Assembly: GCA_017608995.1 (NCBI GenBank)
Contig: JAFCEU010000001.1
Location: 1 to 42,126 of the forward strand
Reading direction: 5' to 3'
DNA: 42,126 nt
Origin: Candidatus Iainarchaeum sp.
GTDB taxonomy: Archaea; Iainarchaeota; Iainarchaeia; Iainarchaeales; DTGL01
Positions 30,431 through 36,798 of the stretch are shown here, piece by piece (positions within the stretch are counted from its first letter, which is position 1; each line of letters begins with the position of its first letter). The notes under the pieces are model-generated. The model had not been told where the DNA came from. It worked only from the letters and a program-made list of their open reading frames with translations, and searched no databases. The position numbers and the translations under genes were made by a program.

Positions 30431-30723
30431 TGCCTTCCCGCAAGCTACATAATTTAGCGAACAAGCTGTTACTGGGGGAAGAGCTTGAATGGGTAAATGC
30501 AGTAATTGACGCACCAGCAAAATTATATTTGAAAGGCCATAGAAAATATTTTCATAGCAAAGAAGACGCAAAGTTGCTTGCCTTGCTTGGAGGGGGAAAA
30601 GCAGGAAAAGCGGCTTTAATCCATCAATTCTTGGATAAAAACATTCCTTCAATCGTTCAACGCAACATTAAATTTTTTAAGCTGGAATACGATAACATAC
30701 TTAGTTTGCTTAAAAGTAAGTGA
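30427..30723 (+). CDS. Small basic helical protein, 98 aa
   Basis: ATGATG start overlaps the previous stop (AAATGATG). Helical with a basic surface (RKLHNLANKLL, KGHRKYFHSKEDAKLLALLG, GKAGKAALIHQFL). A nucleic-acid-binding or matrix role is possible; not recognised. Confidence 0.6.
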   Translation: MMPSRKLHNLANKLLLGEELEWVNAVIDAPAKLYLKGHRKYFHSKEDAKLLALLGGGKAGKAALIHQFLDKNIPSIVQRNIKFFKLEYDNILSLLKSK

Positions 30724-30728
30724 TTATA

Positions 30729-31094
30729 ATGGAAGAAGAGAAAAAGTTCTTCATTGGGGCAGCAGGAATAGCAGGAATAGCATTATTATATTATTTTTGG
30801 AGACCGCCTGAGCAACCAATAACAATAGAAAAAGTAAATTTTGTTTCAACTGAAGCACAAGGCAGCATAAATGTTGATTCAGTAAATTTTGTTTCAACTG
30901 AAGCACAAGGCAGCATAAATGTTGATTCAGTAAATTTTGTTGTTTTAACTCCAACAGGAGACATCCCATCCATTAGCAGTTCATTTGTATCAATAGAACC
31001 AAAAGGAAGCGTTGATGTTGATTCAAGTGGATTTGTTATAACTGGACCTGTTGGAACAATTAAAATTACTGGAGAAAGATTCAATGCAATATGA
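30729..31094 (+). CDS. Membrane-anchored repeat protein, 121 aa
   Basis: Starts with charged residues then a membrane helix (FFIGAAGIAGIALLYYFW) and an RPPEQP linker. The rest is a run of beta repeats with period ~16: KVNFVSTEAQGSINVDS twice at DNA level (48-bp direct repeats 30834-30929), then weaker copies (FVSIEPKGSVDVDSSGF, FVITGPVGTIKITGE). A beta-stalk or spike ectodomain on an anchor is likely. ATG at 30729 is used; upstream GTG is less likely. Confidence 0.7.
   Translation: MEEEKKFFIGAAGIAGIALLYYFWRPPEQPITIEKVNFVSTEAQGSINVDSVNFVSTEAQGSINVDSVNFVVLTPTGDIPSISSSFVSIEPKGSVDVDSSGFVITGPVGTIKITGERFNAI
30834..30929 (+). repeat. 48-bp direct repeat, two perfect copies, inside the 30729 gene
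   Basis: Units 30834-30881 and 30882-30929 are identical and in frame; a third copy breaks off after about 12 bases. Recent duplication of one beta-repeat. Confidence 0.85.
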
Positions 31095-31105
31095 GGTGAT
31101 AAAAA

Positions 31106-31456
31106 ATGCCAATGGGATATTTTGACTTCTATATAACAGTGAGAAACACTGGACAAACAGCTTTTGATGCATATGTTGGATTAAGCATATGGGAAGGTTC
31201 CGAACAACACCCAGGGTATTGGGCAAAAAAGAAAGTCCAATTACAGCCCGGAGAAAGCTCTACTGTTGGACTTAGTAGTGAAATGAGAAACTGGGCTAGT
31301 GGCGCTCACAACTATCTTGTCAGATTATATAGTAGAGCTTTAAGTGAAGGAGCCCATGTAGCTGACTATGATGGCTGGACTATCTATAGATATGGAAGCG
31401 GTGCCCCAGATGAAAGCGCCATTGTTGCCGAAAAAAGCGGAACAGTTAATATATAG
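31106..31456 (+). CDS. Putative beta-sandwich surface protein, 116 aa
   Basis: All beta: YFDFYITVRNTGQTAFDAYV, WAKKKVQLQPGESSTVGLSS, HNYLVRLYSRALSEGAHVAD. The NTG...A and QPGESSTVGL pattern is typical of Ig-like/CARDB-type domains. GAGGTGATAAAAA precedes the ATG. It has no membrane helix; the next tiny gene does. Probably a virion or secreted surface component. Confidence 0.6.
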   Translation: MPMGYFDFYITVRNTGQTAFDAYVGLSIWEGSEQHPGYWAKKKVQLQPGESSTVGLSSEMRNWASGAHNYLVRLYSRALSEGAHVADYDGWTIYRYGSGAPDESAIVAEKSGTVNI

Positions 31457-31468
31457 CGGGTGCTTAAA

Positions 31469-31567
31469 ATGAAAATGGATGAATGGAGAACGCCTGTTCC
31501 TACCTTTGAATGGATTTTGTTAGGCGTTGGAATCGGCTTTGTTGCAAGTTATTTTATTTTCAGGTGA
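31469..31567 (+). CDS. Single-pass membrane peptide, 32 aa
   Basis: Short head (MKMDEWRTPVPTF) then a membrane helix (WILLGVGIGFVASYFIF). The last codon and stop are within the AGGTGAT ribosome site for the next gene. It may anchor the 31106 protein. Confidence 0.55.
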   Translation: MKMDEWRTPVPTFEWILLGVGIGFVASYFIFR

Positions 31568-31572
31568 TTGAA

Positions 31573-32160
31573 ATGGCGACGACCTATCAAAAGCAGTTAC
31601 TAAAAGCCCCTTTAAACCAAGTTTTAAGCCAAGTTCAAAAATTTGGCTTTATTAACGTTCCAACTGAAACAAGAATTAATATTGGCTCTGGCGGGGGTTT
31701 ATCAGATAGATTTCATTATGAAGGAACTTGTTATTCTTTAGGCGTATGGCCGTGGGTTGGATATGGCCCATTAAATGGGGCTCCTGTTGATATTTTATTT
31801 AATGGAATTAAAAAAACAGAAGTTAGAACAACCTCTGATGGCTATTTTAGAGGAAACTTTATAGGGAAGGAAGTGGGGGAAGGCACTCATACAATAACTG
31901 CAAGAATGAAAGCATTTGGAGATGCAATTGCAAATTATTTATCAAGTCAAGCAAGCTCTTCTTTTGTTGTAACTGGTCCAGGGACGGGTTCTGATGTTGG
32001 GATTCAAAAACCGGTTATTTGGGATATTGGGTTGTTAGTGAATCTTGGCATAGGAGCCACAATTGGATTAATTGTAGGGGCAACCGTGTTTAAACGTGGT
32101 TTAGTTGGAAGAGTGGTTGGTAGAGCAAGAGAACTTAGAGAAGAAATAAGGGGGTATTAA
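31573..32160 (+). CDS. Beta-domain protein with C-terminal membrane anchor, 195 aa
   Basis: Residues ~40-145 form an Ig-like/carboxypeptidase-regulatory-like sandwich (YGPLNGAPVDILFNGIKKTE; GYFRGNFIGKEVGEGTHTIT). After a PGTGSDVG linker comes a membrane helix (LLVNLGIGATIGLIVGATVF) and a basic tail (RARELREEIRG). This is the reverse topology of the N-terminally anchored proteins nearby. AGGTGATTGAA ribosome site. A surface or virion-membrane protein is likely. Confidence 0.65.
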   Translation: MATTYQKQLLKAPLNQVLSQVQKFGFINVPTETRINIGSGGGLSDRFHYEGTCYSLGVWPWVGYGPLNGAPVDILFNGIKKTEVRTTSDGYFRGNFIGKEVGEGTHTITARMKAFGDAIANYLSSQASSSFVVTGPGTGSDVGIQKPVIWDIGLLVNLGIGATIGLIVGATVFKRGLVGRVVGRARELREEIRGY

Positions 32161-32162
32161 AA

Positions 32163-32315
32163 ATCAATTGGAAAAAAATTGCAATAACAACAGCAGTAGG
32201 GGCAGGAAGTGCGATTTGTTTTGGACTTAGTCAAATCCCCCCAAAAAATTTGTTATGGTTAATAGGTAGTGGAATGTTACTTGGTGCTGCAATTGGATTT
32301 ATTGGAAGTGATTGA
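32163..32315 (+). pseudogene. Start-less first copy of the duplicated membrane-protein gene
   Basis: A 50-codon frame (INWKKIAITTAVGAGSAICF ... IGSD) closely resembles the gene at 32446 (VDWKKVIITTALGAGSGASI ... AMGD), but there is no ATG, GTG or TTG in place: AAAATC AAT TGG stands where the second copy has AAAATGGTTGACTGG. Either the copy is dying or it uses a rare start. It overlaps the ribosome-site region of the 32317 frame. Confidence 0.6.
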
Positions 32316-32316
32316 A

Positions 32317-32427
32317 ATGGTTACCGCTGAGCATAAGGCTTTGGCTGTTGCACGCCAACACCTGAAATCCCAGAGGTTAGGTTTGTGGCAAAAAAGGGGG
32401 CAAAAGGCATTTATATTGACTAACTAA
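32317..32427 (+). CDS. Truncated first copy of the 32628 gene, 36 aa
   Basis: Starts MVTAEHKALAVARQHLKSQR against MVTAEQKALAVARLKAWIAR in the complete copy at 32628. After about 15 codons the sequence diverges and stops early. Part of a tandem two-gene duplication with an offset of about 311-312 bases. Confidence 0.5.
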   Translation: MVTAEHKALAVARQHLKSQRLGLWQKRGQKAFILTN

Positions 32428-32445
32428 ATTAGGAGTTGATTGAAA

Positions 32446-32625
32446 ATGGTTGACTGGAAAAAAGTCATAATAACAACAGCACTAGGAGCAGGAAGCGGAG
32501 CTAGTATAGGTCTTTTAAGGATAATACCCAACCCAGAGTATGGCTATGGACACAGTGACTTTTTAATTCATGCTATCCCAGGCGGCCTAATTGGTGCTTT
32601 AATTGGGATTGCTATGGGTGATTAA
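32446..32625 (+). CDS. Two-helix membrane protein, 59 aa (complete copy)
   Basis: AGGAGTTGATTGAAA precedes the ATG. Two hydrophobic glycine-rich segments (VIITTALGAGSGASIGLL; GGLIGALIGIAMG) flank a polar loop (NPEYGYGHSDF). Size and hairpin topology recall small spindle-virus-type coat or holin proteins. A degraded upstream copy is at 32163. Confidence 0.6.
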   Translation: MVDWKKVIITTALGAGSGASIGLLRIIPNPEYGYGHSDFLIHAIPGGLIGALIGIAMGD

Positions 32626-32627
32626 AA

Positions 32628-32843
32628 ATGGTTACTGCCGAACAAAAGGCTTTGGCTGTTGCACGCCTGAAGGCATGGATAGCTCGGCTGCCTCCAAGCA
32701 TGAGAGACATGCCCGTACTTGTTCTTTTAGGGCGGACACTGACTCCCAATCAAATGCTTGCCGAAGCCGAAGCAGAAACACAAATAGGAAGCATTATCAT
32801 TAACCGCGAATTGAAAATGGCTGGGTCGTTATTAGGGAGGTGA
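32628..32843 (+). CDS. Small helical protein, 71 aa (complete copy)
   Basis: Sequence MVTAEQKALAVARLKAWIAR then DMPVLVLLGRTLTPNQMLAE. Amphipathic helical; no motif. Starts almost directly after the 32446 stop with GGTGATTAAAA. Always paired with the membrane protein in the duplication, so they probably act together. Confidence 0.6.
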   Translation: MVTAEQKALAVARLKAWIARLPPSMRDMPVLVLLGRTLTPNQMLAEAEAETQIGSIIINRELKMAGSLLGR

Positions 32844-32849
32844 ACTCCC

Positions 32850-33584
32850 TTGCCTATTTCCAACAACATTGTTACAACTCGCCCTGCTTTTGACTTGCCG
32901 ACACGCTATTTGAGTTACTGGCTCGGAATAACAGTCGAACACGCAAAAAGGCTCAGATATAATGTGGCTGACTTGGCCGGAGCCGATGCAACCAAAGAAA
33001 AACTATACCAGGCATTAGTTGGATTAGACCCCCTGTTCTTTTTGGGCGGGGGGCATGGCGAGGTGGATGTTTTCACAGGGGACGACAGGCAGGTTTTATT
33101 AAACTCAGAAAACGCCTATTGGATGGCTGAACGCCTGACCTATTTGTTTAGTTGCTTAACTGGTCAAAAACTTTCAAAAGACATTATTGGAGCTGGTGGG
33201 GAGGCTTTTTTGGGTTACAATGAAGAATTCGGCTTCGTCGTAAGCCCGCCATATATCCCTGCAACAGACCCAAAAGCAAGAGGCTTCATGGAAGCAGGGA
33301 ACGCAATTGCATTAAGCCTGTTAAGAGGCTACTCGGTCGGGGATGCGTATAATGCTGGTGTTAAAAAATTCAACGACTGGATTGCCTACTGGGAAAAATC
33401 AACAGACCCGCTTGCGCCTCTGATTTTAACCTGGCTTGAATCAGACAGAGACTCTTTAGTTGCTTGGGGGAACTCTACTGCAAGGCTTTCAGTTGAAAAA
33501 AGGGAAGAACACCCAACAGGGTTATGGCCTGCGTTCCTTGCAGCAGGTGGTGTAATTACGGGGCTTGTTTTAGCGACTCTTTAA
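32850..33584 (+). CDS. Caspase-fold-like (clan CD) cysteine peptidase with C-terminal membrane anchor, 244 aa
   Basis: The two catalytic motifs of clan CD are visible in order: a hydrophobic strand then GGGHGE (LFFLGGGHGEVDVFTG, H69), and a second strand then Cys in LTYLFSCLTGQKL (C102), followed by IIGAGGEAFLGYNEEFGFVV, which matches the GAxAFIGY region after the cysteine in gingipain/clostripain-like families. A final helix (LWPAFLAAGGVITGLVLATL) would tether it to a membrane. TTG start after GGGAGGTGAACTCCC. Virion maturation, membrane remodelling or host killing are possible roles. Assignment rests on motifs alone. Confidence 0.65.
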   Translation: MPISNNIVTTRPAFDLPTRYLSYWLGITVEHAKRLRYNVADLAGADATKEKLYQALVGLDPLFFLGGGHGEVDVFTGDDRQVLLNSENAYWMAERLTYLFSCLTGQKLSKDIIGAGGEAFLGYNEEFGFVVSPPYIPATDPKARGFMEAGNAIALSLLRGYSVGDAYNAGVKKFNDWIAYWEKSTDPLAPLILTWLESDRDSLVAWGNSTARLSVEKREEHPTGLWPAFLAAGGVITGLVLATL

Positions 33585-33760
33585 TTCTTCCTTAATTTTG
33601 GGCCAATACATTCAACCATTAATTTCTGCAATTCCTTTTTATTTATTCCCTTATAAAGCCCGCATTCTTTTGCTATTCTTTTAAATTTCATTTGTTGGCT
33701 TGTTAAAGGGTATTTTCTTTGCCTTTTTCTTAAATAGAATCCTTTTTTTCCACCAGACAT
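33581..33760 (-). CDS. Small basic protein, paralogue of 33815, 59 aa
   Basis: RKYPLTSQQMKFKRIAKECG and KKELQKLMVECIGPKLRKN align with the 33815 protein's REYPTTSQQRKVRDVAATCG and KADLQRAMVECVGPKMR. Highly basic, two helices with a conserved cysteine pair. Ends convergent with the peptidase gene (stop codons overlap). Probably a DNA-binding or virion-core protein. Confidence 0.65.
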   Translation of the reverse strand: MSGGKKGFYLRKRQRKYPLTSQQMKFKRIAKECGLYKGINKKELQKLMVECIGPKLRKN

Positions 33761-33786
33761 ATTTAAAATAATAAAAAAAGAAATTA

Positions 33787-33816
33787 AAAAAAGGTAGTGG
33801 TTGAACTACCTTTTTT
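33787..33816. terminator. Bidirectional hairpin terminator
   Basis: AAAAAAGGTAGT pairs exactly with ACTACCTTTTTT (12-bp stem, 6-base loop), giving a T-run on either strand. It lies just after the stop of the 33815 gene. Confidence 0.75.
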
Positions 33817-34069
33817 AACGCATTTTTGGACCTACACATTCAACCATTGCTCTTTGCAGGTCTGCTTTACTCATACCTTTTCTAATCCCACAAGTTGCTG
33901 CAACATCTCTAACTTTTCTTTGCTGAGAAGTTGTAGGATATTCTCTTGGTAGCGATGCAAGAACAAAACCTCTGTTCCCGCCAACGGTAAAAGCAGCATC
34001 CCTCGCTTTATAGGCCTTTGGTCGGCTTTTTAGGTAGAAACCTTTTCTAACATTTTTTATAACAGTCAT
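33815..34069 (-). CDS. Small basic protein, 84 aa
   Basis: Two parts: an N-terminal basic beta-like region (TVIKNVRKGFYLKSRPKAYK) and a C-terminal helical region shared with 33581 (TSQQRKVRDVAATCGIRKGM). pI clearly high. ATG at 34069 has GGTGAATTC in front. The shared domain in two adjacent genes suggests a duplicated chromatin-like or capsid-core protein. Confidence 0.65.
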   Translation of the reverse strand: MTVIKNVRKGFYLKSRPKAYKARDAAFTVGGNRGFVLASLPREYPTTSQQRKVRDVAATCGIRKGMSKADLQRAMVECVGPKMR

Positions 34070-34116
34070 TGAATTCACCAATTATCTATGGAAGCACAAG
34101 TATTTAAACATATAGG

Positions 34117-34136
34117 ATAGTATTCATATATAGTAT
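34117..34136. promoter_or_regulatory. Direct ATAGTAT sites before the ribbon-helix-helix gene
   Basis: ATAGTAT occurs at 34117-34123 and 34130-34136, spaced 13 bases (about one and a quarter turns), overlapping the probable TATA box (CATATATAGTATTT). Suggests autoregulation by the protein at 34152. Confidence 0.5.
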
Positions 34137-34151
34137 TTCATAGGTGATAAT

Positions 34152-34316
34152 ATGAGAAAAATTCAAATAAATATCCAATTGCCAAAAAAATTAATTGAAA
34201 CCCTTGATTGTGTGAAAAAAAATTTTGGGGCAAGTAGAAACTTCATCATCCAAAAAGCTCTTGAACTTTATTTTGACAAAAACATAGAATGGATTGAAAA
34301 AGCTAAAAAGGAATAA
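34152..34316 (+). CDS. Ribbon-helix-helix transcription regulator, 54 aa
   Basis: A single RHH domain: strand RKIQINIQLPKKLIETLDCV, turn with FGASRN, second helix FIIQKALELYFDKN and a short tail. The first strand pairs in a dimer and sits in the major groove. AGGTGATAAT ribosome site. ATAGTAT/ATACTAT half-sites lie at its own promoter and at least three others in the element, so it may be the master repressor. Convergently overlaps the 34303 gene. Confidence 0.8.
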   Translation: MRKIQINIQLPKKLIETLDCVKKNFGASRNFIIQKALELYFDKNIEWIEKAKKE

Positions 34317-34434
34317 GATATGTGGGGCCTTTTCTTTTCTTCATTTCTTTAGCCCTTTCTTCGGTTATAACATAAAAAGCAGTACTTGCCCCAATCCCAA
34401 TTAATGCCAAAAAAAATTTCTGTTTATTGAGCAT
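34303..34434 (-). CDS. Single-pass membrane protein, 43 aa
   Basis: ATG at 34434 with a strong AAGGAGGTGCAAAATA ribosome site. Membrane helix FFLALIGIGASTAFYVI then basic tail EERAKEMKKRKG. Same anchor style as other small genes here. Confidence 0.65.
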   Translation of the reverse strand: MLNKQKFFLALIGIGASTAFYVITEERAKEMKKRKGPTYLIPF

Positions 34435-34633
34435 TATTTTGCACCTCCTTTTCAACTTCCCTTTTCAATTCCTTAAAAAATCGGTCCCCAAATTTTTTAT
34501 GTAAACGCTCAATTAATTCCTCAGCAGTCATTTTATTTGCATAAAGATTTTTAACTAACAAATCACAATAGTCTTCTTTACCCAGTTTTCTACAAACTTT
34601 TTTAGTCATATTGCAGATTGGACATTCAACCAT
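34424..34633 (-). CDS. Small Cys-rich helical protein, 69 aa
   Basis: CPICNMTKKVC (residues 4-14) and a later Cys (YCDLL) suggest a zinc site, followed by two charged helices (TAEELIERLHKKFGDRFFKE, LKREVEKEVQ). Probably a dimeric regulator or adaptor. GAGGAGTAAAAC ribosome site. Overlaps the 34303 gene by 11 bases. Confidence 0.65.
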   Translation of the reverse strand: MVECPICNMTKKVCRKLGKEDYCDLLVKNLYANKMTAEELIERLHKKFGDRFFKELKREVEKEVQNNAQ

Positions 34634-34683
34634 GTTTTACTCCTCAACTCTTCCCATACAACACTAATATTTATTAATCTGCG

Positions 34684-34690
34684 ATACTAT
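34684..34690. promoter_or_regulatory. ATACTAT site at the promoter of the 34714 operon
   Basis: GCGATACTATTAATTC is about 24-33 bases before the ATG at 34714 and coincides with the expected TATA position; only one half-site is present. Confidence 0.4.
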
Positions 34691-34713
34691 TAATTCTTTT
34701 GTTGTGATTTAAA

Positions 34714-35022
34714 ATGGGACTAATCGTTGATGAAGAAAAAGCAAGGAAAACCCCTTGTAAATGCTTTCAAATAGGGCCAACAAAAGAAGCCCATGACCTA
34801 TTATGCTTTAGCCCCGGAATTATTGGAACGCTTACGAATGCCCAAGACACAGCCTATTGCACTAAACGGAATATAGAGCCCCCTTCCCCTGCACTGAAAA
34901 AGCGGATTGCCGAGTTCACTGAAGCAGTTCATGCCGCCGCAAGGCGTTATAAAGGGCAGGGCATTCAAACTTGGCTTCGCTTTGTTGGAGAAGAAATGGA
35001 TAAAAGAGGATTGGAAATATGA
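34714..35022 (+). CDS. Cys-containing protein with CKCF motif, 102 aa
   Basis: TPCKCFQIGPTKEAHDLLCF near the start, then GIIGTLTNAQDTAYC and a helical C-terminus (RIAEFTEAVHAAARRYKGQG). Cysteines C14, C16, C31 and C48 could bind a metal. The CKCF...C..GxIGxLxxxQxxxYC layout recurs in archaeal mobile elements (memory, low confidence). First gene of a plus-strand set running to 36796. Confidence 0.6.
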   Translation: MGLIVDEEKARKTPCKCFQIGPTKEAHDLLCFSPGIIGTLTNAQDTAYCTKRNIEPPSPALKKRIAEFTEAVHAAARRYKGQGIQTWLRFVGEEMDKRGLEI

Positions 35023-35056
35023 TAGAAAAGAAATGGATAAAAAGGTGGTGATTTGA

Positions 35057-35248
35057 ATGTCTTTCGGGTTAGGATTGAGAAATAGGGCCTTTTCTCCGTT
35101 AGGTAGAATGCCTGGGGGCTTTGGTTTAGGACCTTCTGGTGAATGCGTTTGTCCAAACTGTGGTTATGTTGGTTCACACCAGCTTGGCGTTCCCTGTTAT
35201 CAAACCAAGTGCCCAAAATGCGGGGCCTATATGACCAGGGTAAGGTGA
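35057..35248 (+). CDS. Zinc-ribbon protein, 63 aa
   Basis: CVCPNCGYVGSHQLGVPCYQ followed by KCPKCGAYMTRVR is a full zinc ribbon with a histidine/cysteine insert, preceded by a glycine-rich flexible head (GLGPSGE). Related small proteins are common in anaerobic archaea. Ribosome site AAAAAGGTGGTGATTTGA. Exact role unknown. Confidence 0.7.
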   Translation: MSFGLGLRNRAFSPLGRMPGGFGLGPSGECVCPNCGYVGSHQLGVPCYQTKCPKCGAYMTRVR

Positions 35249-35289
35249 ACAAGGGTTGGGAAAGTTGAATGTTAAAGAGGGGATTTTAG

Positions 35290-35565
35290 ATGGTTGAAGA
35301 ATTGCCTTTTGCAGGAGTGAGTTGTAATAATCAAAGATGTAAATTCTGGTGGCTGGCAACAATAAAAGGTACTATTGTTGAGGCAGAAGCACCAGTGGAT
35401 GATGTTCTTGGAGCCTGTAAAATAACTCCAACGATTGGGGCGGTAGTTCGTATTGAAAGATGTCTTAAAGATTTGCTAAAAGATTCAAAAGTTAGATTGA
35501 AAGATTCAAAAGTTAGATTGGAGGGTCGCCGCACTGTCAAACCAAGTGCGGGGCCTATAAGGTGA
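35290..35565 (+). CDS. Small protein with tandem duplication, 91 aa
   Basis: N-terminal FAGVSCNNQRCKFWWLATIK has a Cys pair; C-terminus has LKDSKVRLKDSKVRL from a 21-bp tandem repeat at 35479-35520. Basic tail (GRRTVKP). Not recognised. Confidence 0.55.
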   Translation: MVEELPFAGVSCNNQRCKFWWLATIKGTIVEAEAPVDDVLGACKITPTIGAVVRIERCLKDLLKDSKVRLKDSKVRLEGRRTVKPSAGPIR

Positions 35566-35570
35566 ATAAA

Positions 35571-35819
35571 ATGCCTTTTGTTTCAAGTGTTTGCGCAGAG
35601 CTTCTTTCTGGTATTGAAGAGTATGCAACAAGGGTTGGAAAAGAGGACCTGGTTAGAGCAATTAAGGTTGAATGTAAACCCTTTGAGAAAAGGGCACGGA
35701 AAAAGAGAGCCCCCTCAGCTTACAATAACCATATGAGTGTTTGCGTTAAGTCAAAAACAGGGCGCATTCAAGACAGGTTCAGGGAATGCGCAAAAGAATG
35801 GAGGTCGAAACATGGTTGA
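35571..35819 (+). CDS. HMG/YABBY-like basic protein, 82 aa
   Basis: After a helical cysteine-containing N-terminus, residues from ~50 read RARKKRAPSAYNNHMSVCVK then TGRIQDRFRECAKEWRSKHG. PSAYNxxM and the terminal CAKEWRS match the YABBY/HMG-box-like peptide found in several viruses. These bind DNA non-specifically and can condense genomes. ATG at 35571 chosen over GTG at 35562 because GGTGAATAAA is its ribosome site. The YABBY link is from memory. Confidence 0.6.
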   Translation: MPFVSSVCAELLSGIEEYATRVGKEDLVRAIKVECKPFEKRARKKRAPSAYNNHMSVCVKSKTGRIQDRFRECAKEWRSKHG

Positions 35820-36000
35820 AAAATGCACTTTGGATGAGAAAGTAAAGGCTTTTTTCATGCTAAGGTTTAATAAGCGATTTGACCAAGATCCAGAATACTT
35901 TGCAGAATGGAGAAAAAGGTTTTTAACTGAAAACCCAGAGGCATATATGGATAAAACTTCGTTAGCAGTTTACAAAATAATAAAAGAGGCTTGTAAATGA
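35812..36000 (+). CDS. Small helical protein, 62 aa
   Basis: Starts inside the previous gene with GGAGGTCGAAAC as ribosome site. Helical with aromatic core (FFMLRFNKRFDQDPEYFAEW, RKRFLTENPEAYMDK). Ends overlapping the next ATG. No family. Confidence 0.55.
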   Translation: MVEKCTLDEKVKAFFMLRFNKRFDQDPEYFAEWRKRFLTENPEAYMDKTSLAVYKIIKEACK

Positions 36001-36233
36001 TTCCTGAAAGCTGTAAAAAATTAGCAAAACATATGGCCCACTATACAGATTATAACTTTTTAGGTCAATCCCTACAACTACAATGCGCAATAGATAGCAC
36101 AGATTTCACTAAAAAAAGTGATATTGAAGAGTTGAAAAGAAAAGCAAAACTTGTTGTAAAAAATTTATCCAGACTTATAGAAGAAGAGCCATCAATTCCA
36201 TATCCTAAAGGTTATTTTGGAGGAAAATTATGA
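35997..36233 (+). CDS. Small hypothetical protein, 78 aa
   Basis: ATGA overlap with the previous stop. Mixed helix, cysteine pair (SCKKLAKHM...LQCAIDS), then a helix IEELKRKAKLVVKNLSRLIE. Its stop overlaps the start of the anchored virion-like gene. Unknown role. Confidence 0.55.
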   Translation: MIPESCKKLAKHMAHYTDYNFLGQSLQLQCAIDSTDFTKKSDIEELKRKAKLVVKNLSRLIEEEPSIPYPKGYFGGKL

Positions 36234-36796
36234 CTCCAGAGGAAAAGAAGTGGATGCTCATTGCAGGCTTGGTTGGCGCAGGAGCGCTTGGTCTAGTGGC
36301 TTTTTTTTTAACGAGACCAAAAGCAGTTCCCTCTCCAACAACGGCTGCTCCAGCTGCCCCAGTAAAAGTTGGCATTGAAGGCCAGATGATTGAATTGGCT
36401 TCAAGGCAGTTAGGCGTGCCAAGAGAAGGCTTAACAGTGAGAGGGCTTTCACCAAGCGATTTAGGGCTAACGTCCTACAACTTCAATTTGGTTTCAGGCT
36501 CAAATACAATAGTCAATACAACAATAGCAGACAGCAGGTTTATAGCAATAACAGGCATAACCTATACAGGGACAGTGGCAAGCAGCATGACAGTGCAAGC
36601 AGGCGGAAGAATGGTGGAAGCATACCCAATCAGGTTCATAGCGGAATTGGAAGGACACACTTGGCACGATACAACGCCAACAATAATCCAGCAAAACTGG
36701 CCTGTTACAATAACAGTTCAGGCAACAGGCAACGCAACCGAGCTAATCGCATTAGATGGCATAGTGGTCGAGAAAAAGGGAATGGTATTAGCATAA
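36230..36796 (+). CDS. Membrane-anchored putative virion protein, paralogue of 26488, 188 aa
   Basis: Begins MTPEEKKWMLIAGLVGAGAL with a membrane helix to ~residue 25, then an RPKAVPSPTTAAPAAP linker. The remaining ~135 residues align along most of their length with the soluble protein at 26488 (see that entry). The two genes are ~9.7 kb apart and on opposite strands, so this is an old duplication with one copy gaining (or losing) an anchor. Good candidate for a spike/capsid pair. Confidence 0.72.
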   Translation: MTPEEKKWMLIAGLVGAGALGLVAFFLTRPKAVPSPTTAAPAAPVKVGIEGQMIELASRQLGVPREGLTVRGLSPSDLGLTSYNFNLVSGSNTIVNTTIADSRFIAITGITYTGTVASSMTVQAGGRMVEAYPIRFIAELEGHTWHDTTPTIIQQNWPVTITVQATGNATELIALDGIVVEKKGMVLA

Positions 36797-36798
36797 AG

